Assembly (NCBI RefSeq): GCF_000620065.1 | Contig: NZ_JHVI01000013.1 | Span: forward strand, 1 to 64,000 | Source of the DNA: Meiothermus cerbereus DSM 11376 | GTDB taxonomy: Bacteria > Deinococcota > Deinococci > Deinococcales > Thermaceae | Direction: 5' to 3' | Length of the DNA: 64,000 nucleotides | Part shown: positions 1-9,540 of the stretch, one piece after another | Numbering within the stretch: position 1 is the first letter of the stretch | Layout of the letters: each line of letters opens with the position of its first letter | Program-made: the position numbers and the translations under genes | The notes under the pieces: generated by a model | What the model saw: the letters and a program-made list of their open reading frames with translations, nothing else | Told to the model about the DNA's origin: nothing | Database searches by the model: none

Positions 1-311
1 CGGAGGGCTTGTTGCTCCTCCTGGTTCAGCAAGGCCCGCTTATCCCCTCCTGGGTTGTAGCGGTGCTTATCGATGAGCCCCTGGGGTCCCTCGGCGTTGT
101 AGCGCCGGATGAGCTTGTAGACCCAGTTCTGGCTAAACCCGGTGGCCTGGCTCACTGCCCGGGTGCTGGGGCGGTTCTCCCGGGTCTGCTGGGCGTACAA
201 CCAGATCACCTGCCAGCGGGTCTTCTCCTTGGCATCCTTGCAGCTACGGTAGCGCTGTTCGAGTTCTTCCAGGCTCAGGTGGGCGTGTAGGGCTATGGCT
301 TTGCTTGGCAT
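1..311 (-). CDS. IS630-like transposase, N-terminal helix-turn-helix part (cut by window edge)
   Basis: The minus strand is open from an ATG at 311 to the window edge (about 103 residues). The product begins MPSKAIALHAHLSLEELEQR and contains a helix-turn-helix stretch around residues 50-75 (TRAVSQATGFSQNWVYKLIR) followed by an NAEGPQGLIDKHR segment. That layout is typical of the DNA-binding N-terminus of IS630/Tc1-mariner transposases and of stand-alone winged-helix relatives. The catalytic DDE part would lie outside the window, so I cannot say whether the element is intact. The transposase family matters because the MITEs in this window have TA-flanked ends. Confidence 0.7.
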   Translation of the reverse strand, partial: MPSKAIALHAHLSLEELEQRYRSCKDAKEKTRWQVIWLYAQQTRENRPSTRAVSQATGFSQNWVYKLIRRYNAEGPQGLIDKHRYNPGGDKRALLNQEEQQAL

Positions 312-407
312 GAGTTATTATCTACATAGATTTGGTATTACTGGCGTCCATCCCTGGGTTCACCATAGCACCCAAATGCGGGAGAGCAGGGTCATTTTGG
401 CGTAGCG

Positions 408-420
408 TACAATAACCCCG
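408..420 (+). promoter_or_regulatory. -10 box for a leaderless transcript
   Basis: TACAAT at 408-413 is followed by only 7 nt before the ATG at 421, with no ribosome binding site between. A start of transcription at or next to the A of the ATG is expected. No good -35 box is visible. Confidence 0.45.
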
Positions 421-1404
421 ATGGTACGTTTTTCTGCCAGTGGGGTGCGCCTCGACCAGGCCCTGGCATTCGAGGCCAATACCTCGCGGGCCAAGGCCCA
501 GGAGTGGATCGAAGCAGGCCTGGTAACGGTAGGGGGCAAGGTCGTTACCAAAGCCTCCTACAAGCTCAAGGGCGAAACCGTGGAGGTAGAGCCGCCACCG
601 CCCCTTCCGGCCAGCGTGGCCGCCGAGGACATCCCGCTGCGGGTTTTGTACGAAGACCCCGACCTGATCGTGATCAACAAACCCGCCGGCATGATCACCC
701 ACCCCGCCCCCGGGGTCTACTCTGGAACACTGGTGAATGCCCTTCTGGGACGGTATGGGCTGGATGTCTCGCTGGGCGAGTCGGAAGAAGAAGGTGAGCT
801 GCGCCTCAAAGCCCCCCGGCCCGAGCTGGTGCGCCCGGGGATCGTGCACCGCCTAGACAAGGACACCAGCGGGGTTATTGTGGTGGCCCGGCACGAAGCC
901 GCCCACCGCCGGCTTTCCGAGGCTTTCGCCGGGCGCAGCATCTACAAGCGCTATATTGCCCTCACGGTGGGCATCCCGCGGGAGGGTATTCTGTCGGCTC
1001 CCATTGGCCGTCATCCGGTAGACCGCACCCGCATGCATGTGGGGGGTGTAGCGGCCCGGCACGCCCAGACCGAGTTTGAGGTGCTGGCGGTGGCCGAACC
1101 CCACGCCCTGGTCTCGGCCATCCTGCACACCGGACGCACCCACCAGATCCGGGTACACCTCAAGCACCTGCACGCCCCCATTCTGGGCGACGAGGTATAC
1201 GGCAAGCCCTCTGACCTGATCGCGCGTCAGGCCCTACACGCCTACGAACTGCGCTTGCAACACCCTCGTACCGGCAAGTACCTGCACTTTGTGGCCCCTA
1301 TCCCCCCCGATATGGTGCGGGCCTGGGAGCGGTTGGGCGGGGTCTGGCCGGCGGATTTGCACACCGAGGGGCTCGAGGCCGACGCAGTGGGGCCGTTTCG
1401 CTGA
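421..1404 (+). CDS. RluA/RluD family ribosomal pseudouridine synthase
   Basis: The 327-residue product has an S4 RNA-binding domain at about residues 8-55 and a pseudouridine synthase domain at about 75-300. The catalytic motif HRLDKDTSG is present, with the nucleophilic Asp at residue 146, as is the family motif NKPAGM (86-91) and a HTGRTHQIRVH segment. Enzymes of this type isomerise uridines in 23S rRNA; the RluD-like MITHPAPG stretch fits the branch that modifies helix 69, although the exact target is not decided by sequence alone. Length and domain order are normal. The ATG lies directly below a -10 box, which suggests a leaderless mRNA. Confidence 0.9.
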   Translation: MVRFSASGVRLDQALAFEANTSRAKAQEWIEAGLVTVGGKVVTKASYKLKGETVEVEPPPPLPASVAAEDIPLRVLYEDPDLIVINKPAGMITHPAPGVYSGTLVNALLGRYGLDVSLGESEEEGELRLKAPRPELVRPGIVHRLDKDTSGVIVVARHEAAHRRLSEAFAGRSIYKRYIALTVGIPREGILSAPIGRHPVDRTRMHVGGVAARHAQTEFEVLAVAEPHALVSAILHTGRTHQIRVHLKHLHAPILGDEVYGKPSDLIARQALHAYELRLQHPRTGKYLHFVAPIPPDMVRAWERLGGVWPADLHTEGLEADAVGPFR

Positions 1405-1624
1405 GGTTGGACGGCAGAGGCCTTGAAGCCAGAATAGCTGGCGCGGTGAGCTTCGGTCTTCCAAAGGACAGCCGCTCGAGGTTTTTTAGCGGAGCACTCG
1501 GTCTGGTAAACAGACCCTCTATTTCCCGTGCAGGCTATGCCAATTGGGCTTCCACGCCTGGTTGCTTGATTTGTGGGCTCGGGTTGGGAATACTGGGGTC
1601 AAGCAAAAGCCCAGGAGGCATGGT

Positions 1625-2785
1625 ATGAATGTAGTGTTTCTCTCCCCCCATTTCCCCCCCAACTTCTGGCCGTTTTGTGTGCGTTTGCGTGAAGCGGGAC
1701 ACAACGTGCTGGGCCTGGCCGATGCCGAATACGACGCGCTGCGCCCCGAGCTAAGGCAGGCCCTCACGGAGTATTACAGGGTTTCCGATATGCACAACTA
1801 CGACGAGCTGGTGCGGGCGCTGGGCTACTTTACACACCGCTACGGCAAGCTCGACCGGCTCGACTCCATGAGCGAGTACTGGCTCGAGACCGAGGCCAGG
1901 CTGCGCGAAGACTTTAATATCTTCGGCCTGCGGCCCCAGGATATGGACCGCGTGAAGCGCAAGTCGGTCATGAAGCAGTATTTTCAGCAGGCCGGGCTGC
2001 GGGTGGCGCGGGGCCGGGTCTGCCGCACGGCGGTAGAAGCCCAGGATTTTGTAGAAGAGGTGGGCTATCCGGTGGTAGCCAAGCCCGATATTGGGGTGGG
2101 CGCGGCCAAGACCTACAAGATCACCAACGACGCCGAACTTATGGACTATATCGCCACCAAACCCCCGGTGGACTACATTATGGAAGAGTTCATCCCCGGC
2201 AGAATCATCACCTACGATGGTCTGACCGATATCGAGGGTAACGTGGTATTCGATAGTTCGCTCGAGTACTCCAAGGGCGTGATGGAGGTGGTCAACCAGG
2301 ACACCGACATCTACTACTACATGGTGCGGGAAATACCGGAAGACCTGCGCGAGGCCGGCCGCAAGGTGGTGGAGGCCTTCCATGTGCGCGAGCGCTTTTT
2401 CCACTTCGAGTTCTTCCGCCTGGAAGATGGCTCCCTGATGGCGCTGGAGGTGAACATGCGCCCCCCAGGCGGCCTGACCATCGACATGTTCAACTACGCC
2501 AACGACATGGACATATTCAAGGAATGGGTCAACGTGCTCACCTACGGTCGCGTGAGCCAGCAGGCCCAGCACCCCTACTTCTGCACCTATGTGGGCCGCA
2601 AAGACCACATCCACTACAAGCGTTCGCACGAACAGGTACTGGCCGAGTTTGGCCCCCTGATCGCCCACCATGAGCGCATCAGCGGCATCTTTGCCGGGGC
2701 CATTGGCAACTACGGCTACATCCTGCGCCACCCCGACCTGACCATCCTGCTGCAAGCCGCCCAGGCCATCCAGGAACGGGCCTAG
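1625..2785 (+). CDS. ATP-grasp domain ligase of unknown substrate
   Basis: The 386-residue product has an ATP-grasp fold. Visible elements are the nucleotide-binding stretch VVAKPDIGVGAAKTY (150-164), the EEF hinge (188-190) and the metal-binding EVNMRPPGG motif (275-283). Such enzymes activate a carboxylate as acyl phosphate and join it to an amine or thiol. The substrate cannot be told. I start at 1625 because AGGAGG at 1613-1618 is correctly spaced; an in-frame start at 1544 has no such site. The esterase gene follows 14 bp after the stop, so the two are probably co-transcribed and act in one pathway. Confidence 0.85.
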   Translation: MNVVFLSPHFPPNFWPFCVRLREAGHNVLGLADAEYDALRPELRQALTEYYRVSDMHNYDELVRALGYFTHRYGKLDRLDSMSEYWLETEARLREDFNIFGLRPQDMDRVKRKSVMKQYFQQAGLRVARGRVCRTAVEAQDFVEEVGYPVVAKPDIGVGAAKTYKITNDAELMDYIATKPPVDYIMEEFIPGRIITYDGLTDIEGNVVFDSSLEYSKGVMEVVNQDTDIYYYMVREIPEDLREAGRKVVEAFHVRERFFHFEFFRLEDGSLMALEVNMRPPGGLTIDMFNYANDMDIFKEWVNVLTYGRVSQQAQHPYFCTYVGRKDHIHYKRSHEQVLAEFGPLIAHHERISGIFAGAIGNYGYILRHPDLTILLQAAQAIQERA

Positions 2786-2799
2786 CCAAGGAGTTTCGC

Positions 2800-3537
2800 A
2801 TGTACACCGAGTATCACAAATGGTATAGCCCGGCCCTGGGGCACGAGATGGAGCTCAAACTGTACGGCCACTACGGCCAGCCGGTGCTGGTCTTTCCGGC
2901 CCAGAACGGGCGCTGGTACGACTGGGAAGGCCACGCCGGGATGGCCCAGGCCCTGGCCCCCATGATTGAGGCGGGGCGGGTCAAGTTTTTTTGCGTGGAC
3001 GGCATTGACTGGCAGAGCTGGACCAACCAGAGCATCCCCCCGGCTGAGCGGGCCCGCCGCCACAACGACTACGACGCCTACATCATGCAGGAGGTGGTTC
3101 CCTTTGTGCAGAAGAACACCGGCCTGCCCACCCTGTGGGTCACGGGGTGCAGCATGGGGGCCCTGCATGCGGCCAACTTCTTCTTCAAATACCCCGAGGT
3201 ATTCGACGGCCTGATTGCCATATCTGGGTTGTATCAGGTGGGTGGCTTTGTGGGCGATGCGGGCAGCATGGACGCCTACTTCAACTCGCCCTTGTGGTAT
3301 TTGCGTAACCTGACCGACGAAGCCAAGCTCGAGGCCTACCGGCGCAACAAGATTGTGTTTGCGGTGGGCCAGGGACGCTGGGAGGAAGAGTGCCTGCGCG
3401 ACACCCGCCAGATGCAAGAGCTGCTGCAACAAAAGGGCATCTATGCCACCTTCGACTACTGGGGCCACGACGTGGACCACGACTGGCCCTGGTGGCAGAA
3501 GATGCTGCCCTATGAGCTACAGCGCCTAGGGGTATGA
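2800..3537 (+). CDS. Esterase family alpha/beta hydrolase paired with the ATP-grasp gene
   Basis: The 245-residue protein belongs to the esterase-D/PHB-depolymerase-like alpha/beta hydrolases. The nucleophile elbow GCSMG places the catalytic Ser at residue 118, and WGHDVDHDW near the C-terminus (221-229) supplies the likely catalytic His. There is no signal peptide, so it acts in the cytoplasm. A start ATG at 2800 follows AAGGAG. It sits 14 bp behind an ATP-grasp ligase, and this pairing suggests the hydrolase acts on the product or precursor of the ligase. The substrate is unknown. Confidence 0.85.
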   Translation: MYTEYHKWYSPALGHEMELKLYGHYGQPVLVFPAQNGRWYDWEGHAGMAQALAPMIEAGRVKFFCVDGIDWQSWTNQSIPPAERARRHNDYDAYIMQEVVPFVQKNTGLPTLWVTGCSMGALHAANFFFKYPEVFDGLIAISGLYQVGGFVGDAGSMDAYFNSPLWYLRNLTDEAKLEAYRRNKIVFAVGQGRWEEECLRDTRQMQELLQQKGIYATFDYWGHDVDHDWPWWQKMLPYELQRLGV

Positions 3538-3656
3538 TATGAACCCCGCCCGAATCGTTTCGTTATGGACAGGTCAGAGCACCCTGGTTGTTCGAGCTAA
3601 TGCTGCCCGTGCTTCAGGCGGGGGCCCCAGAAAAAAGAACAAATCAAAGACATCTC

Positions 3657-4028
3657 TTATGACTCGGGGGTTTTTTTCTCCACCGACTCGAGCCGGTGGT
3701 TGGCCCGGTAGTGCCCGGCCAGCTCGTCTATGTAGGTCTCCTCGCAGGGCTTAACCCCCGCCAGGTAGGCCGCGCGGCCCAGGGCGTGGGCGGCTACCGG
3801 CGCGGTCAGGATAATGAAGGCCAGGGCCGAGAGGGCCCGGGCCGCCACCGAGAGCTCCTGGTAGAACACCGCCACCGCCACCAGAATCAGGCCCACCCCC
3901 AGGGTACCGGCCTTGGAGGTGGCGTGCATGCGGTTGTACAGGTCGGGCATCCGCACCACTCCAATGGCCGCAATAAACAGGAAGAACACCCCACCCAGTA
4001 CCAGGACATACACCAGCCACATTTGCAT
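3657..4028 (-). CDS. mrpG: Mrp antiporter subunit G
   Basis: The last gene of the mrp operon encodes a 123-residue membrane protein with three hydrophobic segments. It carries the family core GVVRMPDLYNRMHATSKAGTLG. MrpG is a small accessory subunit of the cation/proton antiporter complex in the inner membrane. I start at the ATG at 4028, 1 bp below the end of mrpF; the longer reading frame upstream overlaps mrpF and looks non-coding. A charged tail of about 30 residues follows the last helix. Homologues usually run 95-125 residues. Confidence 0.92.
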   Translation of the reverse strand: MQMWLVYVLVLGGVFFLFIAAIGVVRMPDLYNRMHATSKAGTLGVGLILVAVAVFYQELSVAARALSALAFIILTAPVAAHALGRAAYLAGVKPCEETYIDELAGHYRANHRLESVEKKTPES

Positions 4029-4029
4029 C

Positions 4030-4296
4030 TCAGTCCCCCTTCTGGCCCCGGTACTCGATGTAGCGGGCCAGCCCCAGCGTGGCCAGGAAGGCAAACAGAG
4101 CCAGCGCAATGGCGACATCTAAAAAGGCCGTCTGGCCACTGACCAGGGCATACAGGGCGGCCAGGGCCACCGAGACCGAGGTAATCAGGTCGAGGCCCAC
4201 CACCCGGTCGGGCAGGGTAGGCCCCTTAACCAAGCGATATAGGGCAAAGGGCAGGGTCAGCATCAAGGCCAGCAGCATGGCCTCCAGAAAACTCAT
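4030..4296 (-). CDS. mrpF: Mrp antiporter subunit F
   Basis: The 88-residue protein has three predicted transmembrane segments and the MrpF signature LPDRVVGLDLITSVSVALAA with the conserved Asp residues. It is a small membrane subunit needed for assembly of the multi-subunit Na+/H+ antiporter. The start overlaps the end of mrpE by 4 bp and mrpG follows directly, so translation is coupled. Confidence 0.93.
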   Translation of the reverse strand: MSFLEAMLLALMLTLPFALYRLVKGPTLPDRVVGLDLITSVSVALAALYALVSGQTAFLDVAIALALFAFLATLGLARYIEYRGQKGD

Positions 4297-4772
4297 CGGG
4301 TTACCTCCAGAACGGCTTTTTCCAGGCTTTCGTGGGTAGATTCGATCACCTTTTGTGGGTCGTCCACAAACATCCCGTGCACATACAGCACCTTGCGGTC
4401 AGAAGAGACGTCCAGGCTCAGGGTGCCCGGTGTGAGGGTAATCAGGTTGGCCAGGAGGGTGATCTCGAGGTCGGTTTTAACCTCCAGTGGATAGGCGATA
4501 ATGCCCGGCCGGATGGGCAGGCGGGGGGAGAGCACCGCCCGGGCCACCCGCAGGCTCGAGAGCACAATCTCCCACAGCATCAAGAGCACAAAACGGGGCA
4601 GCTTCCAGGCCAGGGTGAAGTAGCGCTGGGCCTGCGGGTCGAAGAGGGGGCGGGCCAGCAGCAGAATCAGGAAGCAGATGGCAAAGCCCACCAGAAAGTT
4701 TGCAAGGGTAAAAGCCTCGGTCACGGCCATCCAGAAGATGGTCAAAACCACGTTGTAGACAAAGGCCCTCAT
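4293..4772 (-). CDS. mrpE: Mrp antiporter subunit E
   Basis: The 159-residue product has two N-terminal hydrophobic segments and a C-terminal domain with the family signature LLANLITLTPGTLSLDVS at about residues 104-121. MrpE is a subunit of the Mrp cation/proton antiporter. Both ends overlap the neighbouring mrp genes by 4 bp. The length is normal for the family. Confidence 0.93.
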   Translation of the reverse strand: MRAFVYNVVLTIFWMAVTEAFTLANFLVGFAICFLILLLARPLFDPQAQRYFTLAWKLPRFVLLMLWEIVLSSLRVARAVLSPRLPIRPGIIAYPLEVKTDLEITLLANLITLTPGTLSLDVSSDRKVLYVHGMFVDDPQKVIESTHESLEKAVLEVTR

Positions 4773-6247
4773 CGGCTCACCCCCAGCACCGCCTCAATGT
4801 AGCCGGCGGGCTCGAGCAGCTCCCGCGCTGCCGCCAGCGAGAGTCCCAGAAGCGGCTCGGCCCACAGCCCGATGCCCAGCGTCAGTAGGGCCAGCAGGGC
4901 TACCGGCAGCACCAGCCCCCCCCAGCCAGACGATGCGTCCGTGGCCTGGGGGGCATTCTTCCAAAAAACCTCGGCGAAGACCAAACCCATCGAGAGCAGG
5001 GTCAACAGGCCCACCAGCAGGGCTACCCCCACAATCCCATACTGCCCGGCCTGCAACCCCGCCGCCACCAGGGTAAACTTGGCCCAGAAACCCGAAAAAG
5101 GCGGCAGCCCCGCCAGCGAGAAGGCCGGCAGCAAAAACAGCACCGCCAGCCAGGGAAAGGGCCGGTACAGCCCGCCCATCCGCACCAGCACGGTGGTGCC
5201 CTGGAGGCGCTGCAGCAGACCCGCCAGCAAAAACAGGGCTGCGATGACAACCATGTGGTTGAGGGCGTAAAAGACCGAGCCAGCCAGGGCCAGCGGGGTC
5301 AGGATGCCCAGCCCCATCAGCATATAGCCGATGTGGCTCACCAGCTGGAACGACAAAAGCCGCCTGAGTTCCCCCTGGGCCAGCGCCATCAACACCCCCA
5401 GCAAGAGCGTAAAACCGGCAATCCAGAGAATCAGGTTATGGGTAAACCCGGTGTCCTGGGTGAAAAGCAGGGTAAAGACCCGGATCAGGGCATATACCCC
5501 CACCTTGGTCAGGAGCCCGGCAAAGAGGGCCGAGATCATCACCGGTGGGGCCGGGTAGGAGGCCGGCAGCCAGAAGAAAAAGGGAAAGACTGCGGCCTTG
5601 AGGCCAAAAGCTGCCAGAAAGAGCATGGCCAGCGCGCTCAAGAGCCCAGGGTGGACGGCCCCGACCCGGGTGGCCAGGTCGGCCAGGTTTAAGGCCCCGG
5701 TGGCCCCGTACAGGAGGCCCACCGCCACCAAAAACAGGATGGAGGACAGGAGCGAGACCGCGAAGTATTTGACCCCTCCGGCCAGCTGGGCCTGGCTGCC
5801 CCCCAGGATCATCAGCACGAAGGAGGCCAGCAGGAGCACCTCGAACCAGACGTATAGGTTGAACAGGTCGCCAGTCAGGAAGGCCCCATTCACCCCGAAG
5901 AGCAGCAAGTGGGCCAGGGCGTAGTAGCCCTGCGCCTCGCGGGCCGGGTCGCCTTCATTCAGGGCATACAGGGCCACCGCCACCGCCACCACCCCGGTGG
6001 CGAGCACCATCAGGGCCGAGAGGTGGTCGGCCACGAAGGTGATGCCGAAGGGGGCCGGCCAGTTGCCAATCTGGACGGCCTGGATGCCCCGCTGGTGGAT
6101 CTGGATGAGCAGGGCCACGGCTGCGGCCAGCAAGCCCAGAGCGCCCGCCAGACCCAGCAGGCGCTGGGCGGAGCGGTGGGCCACCACCAGGCACAAAATG
6201 CCGGTGGTGAGCGGAACCAGCAAGGGAAGCACCAAGAGCCAGCTCAT
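4769..6247 (-). CDS. mrpD: Mrp antiporter subunit D (NuoM/NuoN-like)
   Basis: The 492-residue polytopic protein has about 14 hydrophobic helices and belongs to the proton-translocating subunit family shared with complex I NuoL/M/N. The conserved membrane Glu lies in LYVWFEVLLLASFVLM (about residue 137), and the Lys region reads LPASYPAPPVMISALFAGL and LLTKVGVYALI. With MrpA it forms the ion-conducting core of the antiporter. Start and stop overlap mrpC and mrpE by 4 bp each. Length is normal. Confidence 0.94.
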   Translation of the reverse strand: MSWLLVLPLLVPLTTGILCLVVAHRSAQRLLGLAGALGLLAAAVALLIQIHQRGIQAVQIGNWPAPFGITFVADHLSALMVLATGVVAVAVALYALNEGDPAREAQGYYALAHLLLFGVNGAFLTGDLFNLYVWFEVLLLASFVLMILGGSQAQLAGGVKYFAVSLLSSILFLVAVGLLYGATGALNLADLATRVGAVHPGLLSALAMLFLAAFGLKAAVFPFFFWLPASYPAPPVMISALFAGLLTKVGVYALIRVFTLLFTQDTGFTHNLILWIAGFTLLLGVLMALAQGELRRLLSFQLVSHIGYMLMGLGILTPLALAGSVFYALNHMVVIAALFLLAGLLQRLQGTTVLVRMGGLYRPFPWLAVLFLLPAFSLAGLPPFSGFWAKFTLVAAGLQAGQYGIVGVALLVGLLTLLSMGLVFAEVFWKNAPQATDASSGWGGLVLPVALLALLTLGIGLWAEPLLGLSLAAARELLEPAGYIEAVLGVSR

Positions 6248-6642
6248 GGGCGCTCACCCTCCCATCGCACCTCGTCCACCGGCGAGGGGGCCGGGGCCGG
6301 CTCCAGGGTCTCGGGGATCGCCTCGGCGCTGAGGGTACCGAGTGCCTCCTGGGCCCGGAAGAACAGCACGATGCCGAAAGCCGCCAGGGCAAAGCCAATC
6401 ACGATGGCGGTGAGAATCAGAGCCTGGGGTAAAGGGTTGGCGTAGGGTTCCATCACCGCACCGCTGGGCTGCACCAGGGGCGGGAACTGGCTGCCCAGGC
6501 GGCCTGCGGTAAAGATGAGCAGGTTGGCGGCGTTGCCCAGCACCAGAAAGCCAATCAGAAACTGAATCAGGTGGGGCCTGAGCATCAGATAGACCCCCAC
6601 CGCCATCAAAGCGCCCACCAAAAACGAGAGCAAAACTTCCAT
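6244..6642 (-). CDS. mrpC: Mrp antiporter subunit C (NuoK-like)
   Basis: The 132-residue product starts at 6642, where the ATG shares one base with the TAA of mrpB. Three hydrophobic helices include LIQFLIGFLVLGNAANLLIF and PLPQALILTAIVIGFALAAF, both typical of MrpC/NuoK. A hydrophilic, Pro- and Glu-rich tail of about 30 residues follows. The longer upstream frame to 6849 lies over mrpB and is rejected as a shadow. Confidence 0.92.
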   Translation of the reverse strand: MEVLLSFLVGALMAVGVYLMLRPHLIQFLIGFLVLGNAANLLIFTAGRLGSQFPPLVQPSGAVMEPYANPLPQALILTAIVIGFALAAFGIVLFFRAQEALGTLSAEAIPETLEPAPAPSPVDEVRWEGERP

Positions 6643-7061
6643 TAGAGGCCCTCCGGACGGGCCGAAGACTCCTCGAGCCCAAAGATAGCCGAGAGGAGCG
6701 CCCCAAACACGGTCAGGTAGACCCCGATGTCGAAGATCACCGGCGTACCAATCTTCACGCCCAGCACCTTGAACCACTGCCCGGTCATGAAGGGCTCGGC
6801 CTGAAGCAGGGCCGGCAGGCCGCTCAACAGGGCCAGCAGCAGGCCCCACCCCACCAGCCTTAAAGGGGGCAGGGGCAACAGCTTGCGGGCCGCGGCCAGG
6901 CCGTGCGCCAGGGCAAACAGCGCATAGGCCCCCACCGCCACCAGGGCCCCGATAAAGCCCCCGCCCGGCTCGTTGTGGCCGCGCAGCAGTAAAAAGACCG
7001 AGAGCAAGAGCAAAAGGGTAAAGAGGAACCTCGAGGTGGTCTTCAGGATCAGGGTGTTCAC
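6642..7061 (-). CDS. mrpB: Mrp antiporter subunit B
   Basis: The 139-residue membrane protein carries the MrpB signature [17 protein letters not shown] (about residues 26-42) and four hydrophobic segments. It overlaps mrpA by 4 bp and mrpC by one base. As in other group 1 Mrp systems, it follows an mrpA that already contains an MbhE-like C-terminal domain. Confidence 0.93.
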   Translation of the reverse strand: MNTLILKTTSRFLFTLLLLLSVFLLLRGHNEPGGGFIGALVAVGAYALFALAHGLAAARKLLPLPPLRLVGWGLLLALLSGLPALLQAEPFMTGQWFKVLGVKIGTPVIFDIGVYLTVFGALLSAIFGLEESSARPEGL

Positions 7062-9364
7062 GGCTTCTCCTCCCGCTTCCGTCGACTAGAAAGGGACGAT
7101 CCTCTATGGCGCTTCACCAAGAGGGCCCAGACCCCCAGCCCGGCCAGCCCCACCACGGTTATCTCGCCAAAGGTGTCCAGGCCGCGGAAGTCTACCAGAA
7201 TCACGTTTACGATATTGCGCCCAAAGCCTTCGGGCAGGCTCTTCTGGGCAAAAAACTGGCTCAGGTGCAGCTCGAGCGGCTGTGTCAGCATCCCCAGCAT
7301 CAAGAGGGTGACCATACCCCCAAAGCCCAGGGCTACGGCCTTGTCCAGCCAGCGCCCATGCGGCACCGGCCCAATGTTGCGGATTTGCAGCAGCACCAAA
7401 GCGATCAGGATGGCGGTTAGGGTCTCCACCAAAAACTGGGTGATGGAGAGGTCGGGCGCGTTTTGCAGCAGGAAGACCAGGGCCACCCCCGCCCCCACCA
7501 TGCCCAGCACCACCACCATCGCCAGGTGGGAGCGCAGCCGGAGGGCAAAAAGCGCCCCCAGGAGCATCAGCCCCAGCAGCAAGACCTGCGCGGGGGCGGG
7601 GCTCGAGGCCTCCTCCGGCCAGAAGACCTGGCCGCCGCGCAGGAGCGCCAGCCCCACCAGCGTCACCAGACCCGCAAATATCCAGACCAGGTAAGCCCTG
7701 AGCGAGCCGCTTTGCAGCAGGCGCTCTACCCCTACTGCCGCTCGCATGAGACCCCGCAGAAGGGCCACATAGGCGCTTTCCGGGCCAGGAAGGGGCTCCT
7801 GGGCCATCCAGGCCTGCAGGCGGGGGTAGAGGAAATAAAGCCCCATGCCCAGCAAAACCGTAAGCAGGCTTAGGAGCAAGGCCAGGTTGAAGCCAGGCCA
7901 GAGCTTCAGGTGATAGGCCACGGCCTGGCCCTTGACCGAACTGGCCACCGCCTCGGCCAGGGGGTTATAAAGCCCAGGAAACAGGCCCAGCAGGAGCCCC
8001 AGCCCCGCCAGCACCATAGGCCCCAGCCACAGGCTGGGCGGCCCCTCGTGCACCCCCTGGGGCGGCTGGCCGCGAAAGAAGGGCACCACCAGCAGCAGGG
8101 CCAGCATGGCCCCCACCGCAAAGCCCAGCACCGCCAGCCCCACCATCCAGGCTGGGGCGGCTTGCAGCGCGGCCACATACAGCACCTCCTTACCGATGAA
8201 GCCCAGCACCGGCGGCAAACCCGCCAACGAAAGGGCCGCCAGCACCACCGCCACCCCGGTGAGGGGCATCACCCGGAAGAGGCCCGCAAGCTGGGTAACA
8301 TCGCGCGAGCCGGCCTCGTGGTCTACTGCGCCCGCAGCCATAAAGAGCCCGCCCTTATACAGCGAGTGGGCCAGCAGGAAGGTGGCAAAGCCCATGGCTG
8401 CGTAGTAGTCGGTGAGGGGCACCATCCCGATGGCAAAGACCAGTGCCCCCAGCGCGGCTACGGTGGAGTAGGCCAGCAGGCGCTTGAGGTCGGTGTGGCG
8501 GAAGGTGAGGGTGGCCCCGGTCAGCAGGGTGGCCAGCCCAAAGGTCATGAGGGCCGCGCTCCAGACCTCGCTGCCGCCCAGGGCCGGCTGGAGCCGGGCC
8601 AGCAGGTAGACCCCTGCCTTGACCATGGTGGCCGAGTGCAGGTAGGCCGAGACCGGGGTGGGGGCCTCCATGGCGTTGGGCAGCCAGAAGTGGAAGGGAA
8701 ACTGCGCCGACTTGGTAAATGCCCCCAGGAGCACCAGGATTAAAGCAGGCATGTAGAGCACATGCCCGCGCAGCACCTCGCCCTTGCTCAAGAGCTCGGA
8801 GATTTCCCAACTACCGCCCATCCCAGCCAGCAGAATGAGCCCGGCCAGTAAAGCCAACCCTCCGCCCGCCGTGACCAAAAGGGCCTGGGTGGCAGCCCGG
8901 CGCGACTTGAACTCGCTGTGGTTGAAGCCAATCAGCAGGTAGGAGGTGAGACTGGTCAGCTCCCACATCACGAACAGGGTCACGATGTTGTCGGCCAGCA
9001 CCAGCCCCAGCATGGAGGCCATGAAGAGCAAAATGACCAGGTAGAACCGGCCCAGATCCGGGTGACCCTTCAGGTAGCCGCCGGAGTAAATCACAATAAA
9101 GGTGCCGATGCCGGTGATGAGCAGGGCGAACAAGAGCGAAAGCCCGTCCAGATAGAAGGAAAAGTTGACCCCCAGGCTGGGCACCCAGGCCACCCCCTGC
9201 CGCACGGTCTGGCCTGCCACCACTGTGGGCAGCAGGCTGGCGAAGTAGGCCGTAAGGCCCAGCGGCAGGAGGGCCAGCACCCAGCCCGCGGCCTGGCCCA
9301 GCCAGCGGTAAAACCACGGCGCAGTAAGAGCCCCCAAAAAAGCGATTGCTGTAGCGACAACCAT
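7058..9364 (-). CDS. mrpA: Mrp antiporter subunit A (NuoL-like, with C-terminal MbhD/E-type domains)
   Basis: The 768-residue polytopic protein is the largest subunit of the cation/proton antiporter. Residues about 90-400 form the NuoL-like core with the conserved Glu in [14 protein letters not shown] and the Lys/His stretch [15 protein letters not shown] followed by [15 protein letters not shown]. The C-terminal third holds the MbhD-like and MbhE-like parts, including [14 protein letters not shown] start at 9364 because GGAG lies 7 nt upstream; the in-frame start at 9472 lacks one. The seven-gene order A-G is that of a group 1 Mrp complex, used for Na+ export and pH homeostasis. Confidence 0.94.
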   Translation of the reverse strand: MVVATAIAFLGALTAPWFYRWLGQAAGWVLALLPLGLTAYFASLLPTVVAGQTVRQGVAWVPSLGVNFSFYLDGLSLLFALLITGIGTFIVIYSGGYLKGHPDLGRFYLVILLFMASMLGLVLADNIVTLFVMWELTSLTSYLLIGFNHSEFKSRRAATQALLVTAGGGLALLAGLILLAGMGGSWEISELLSKGEVLRGHVLYMPALILVLLGAFTKSAQFPFHFWLPNAMEAPTPVSAYLHSATMVKAGVYLLARLQPALGGSEVWSAALMTFGLATLLTGATLTFRHTDLKRLLAYSTVAALGALVFAIGMVPLTDYYAAMGFATFLLAHSLYKGGLFMAAGAVDHEAGSRDVTQLAGLFRVMPLTGVAVVLAALSLAGLPPVLGFIGKEVLYVAALQAAPAWMVGLAVLGFAVGAMLALLLVVPFFRGQPPQGVHEGPPSLWLGPMVLAGLGLLLGLFPGLYNPLAEAVASSVKGQAVAYHLKLWPGFNLALLLSLLTVLLGMGLYFLYPRLQAWMAQEPLPGPESAYVALLRGLMRAAVGVERLLQSGSLRAYLVWIFAGLVTLVGLALLRGGQVFWPEEASSPAPAQVLLLGLMLLGALFALRLRSHLAMVVVLGMVGAGVALVFLLQNAPDLSITQFLVETLTAILIALVLLQIRNIGPVPHGRWLDKAVALGFGGMVTLLMLGMLTQPLELHLSQFFAQKSLPEGFGRNIVNVILVDFRGLDTFGEITVVGLAGLGVWALLVKRHRGSSLSSRRKREEKP

Positions 9365-9470
9365 AGATTGCTCCGGTATAACCCCCCCCACAACATAACA
9401 AAGGGCAGAGACCTTTGACAGTCTCCACCTTGAAGTGCTGCACGCAGGCAGCTCGAGTTTTTCAGGGCGC

Positions 9471-9476
9471 ATTATA
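9471..9476 (-). promoter_or_regulatory. Candidate -10 box for the mrp operon
   Basis: A perfect TATAAT lies on the minus strand 106 bp ahead of mrpA and downstream of the aminotransferase stop. The -35 region (9494-9499) is poor. It may give mrp its own promoter. Confidence 0.35.
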
Positions 9477-9540
9477 CCTGGTCAGGCAGGGTTGGCGACC
9501 CCCGAGGTTGTCTGCCAGGCAAATCGAACCCACCTCTGCG

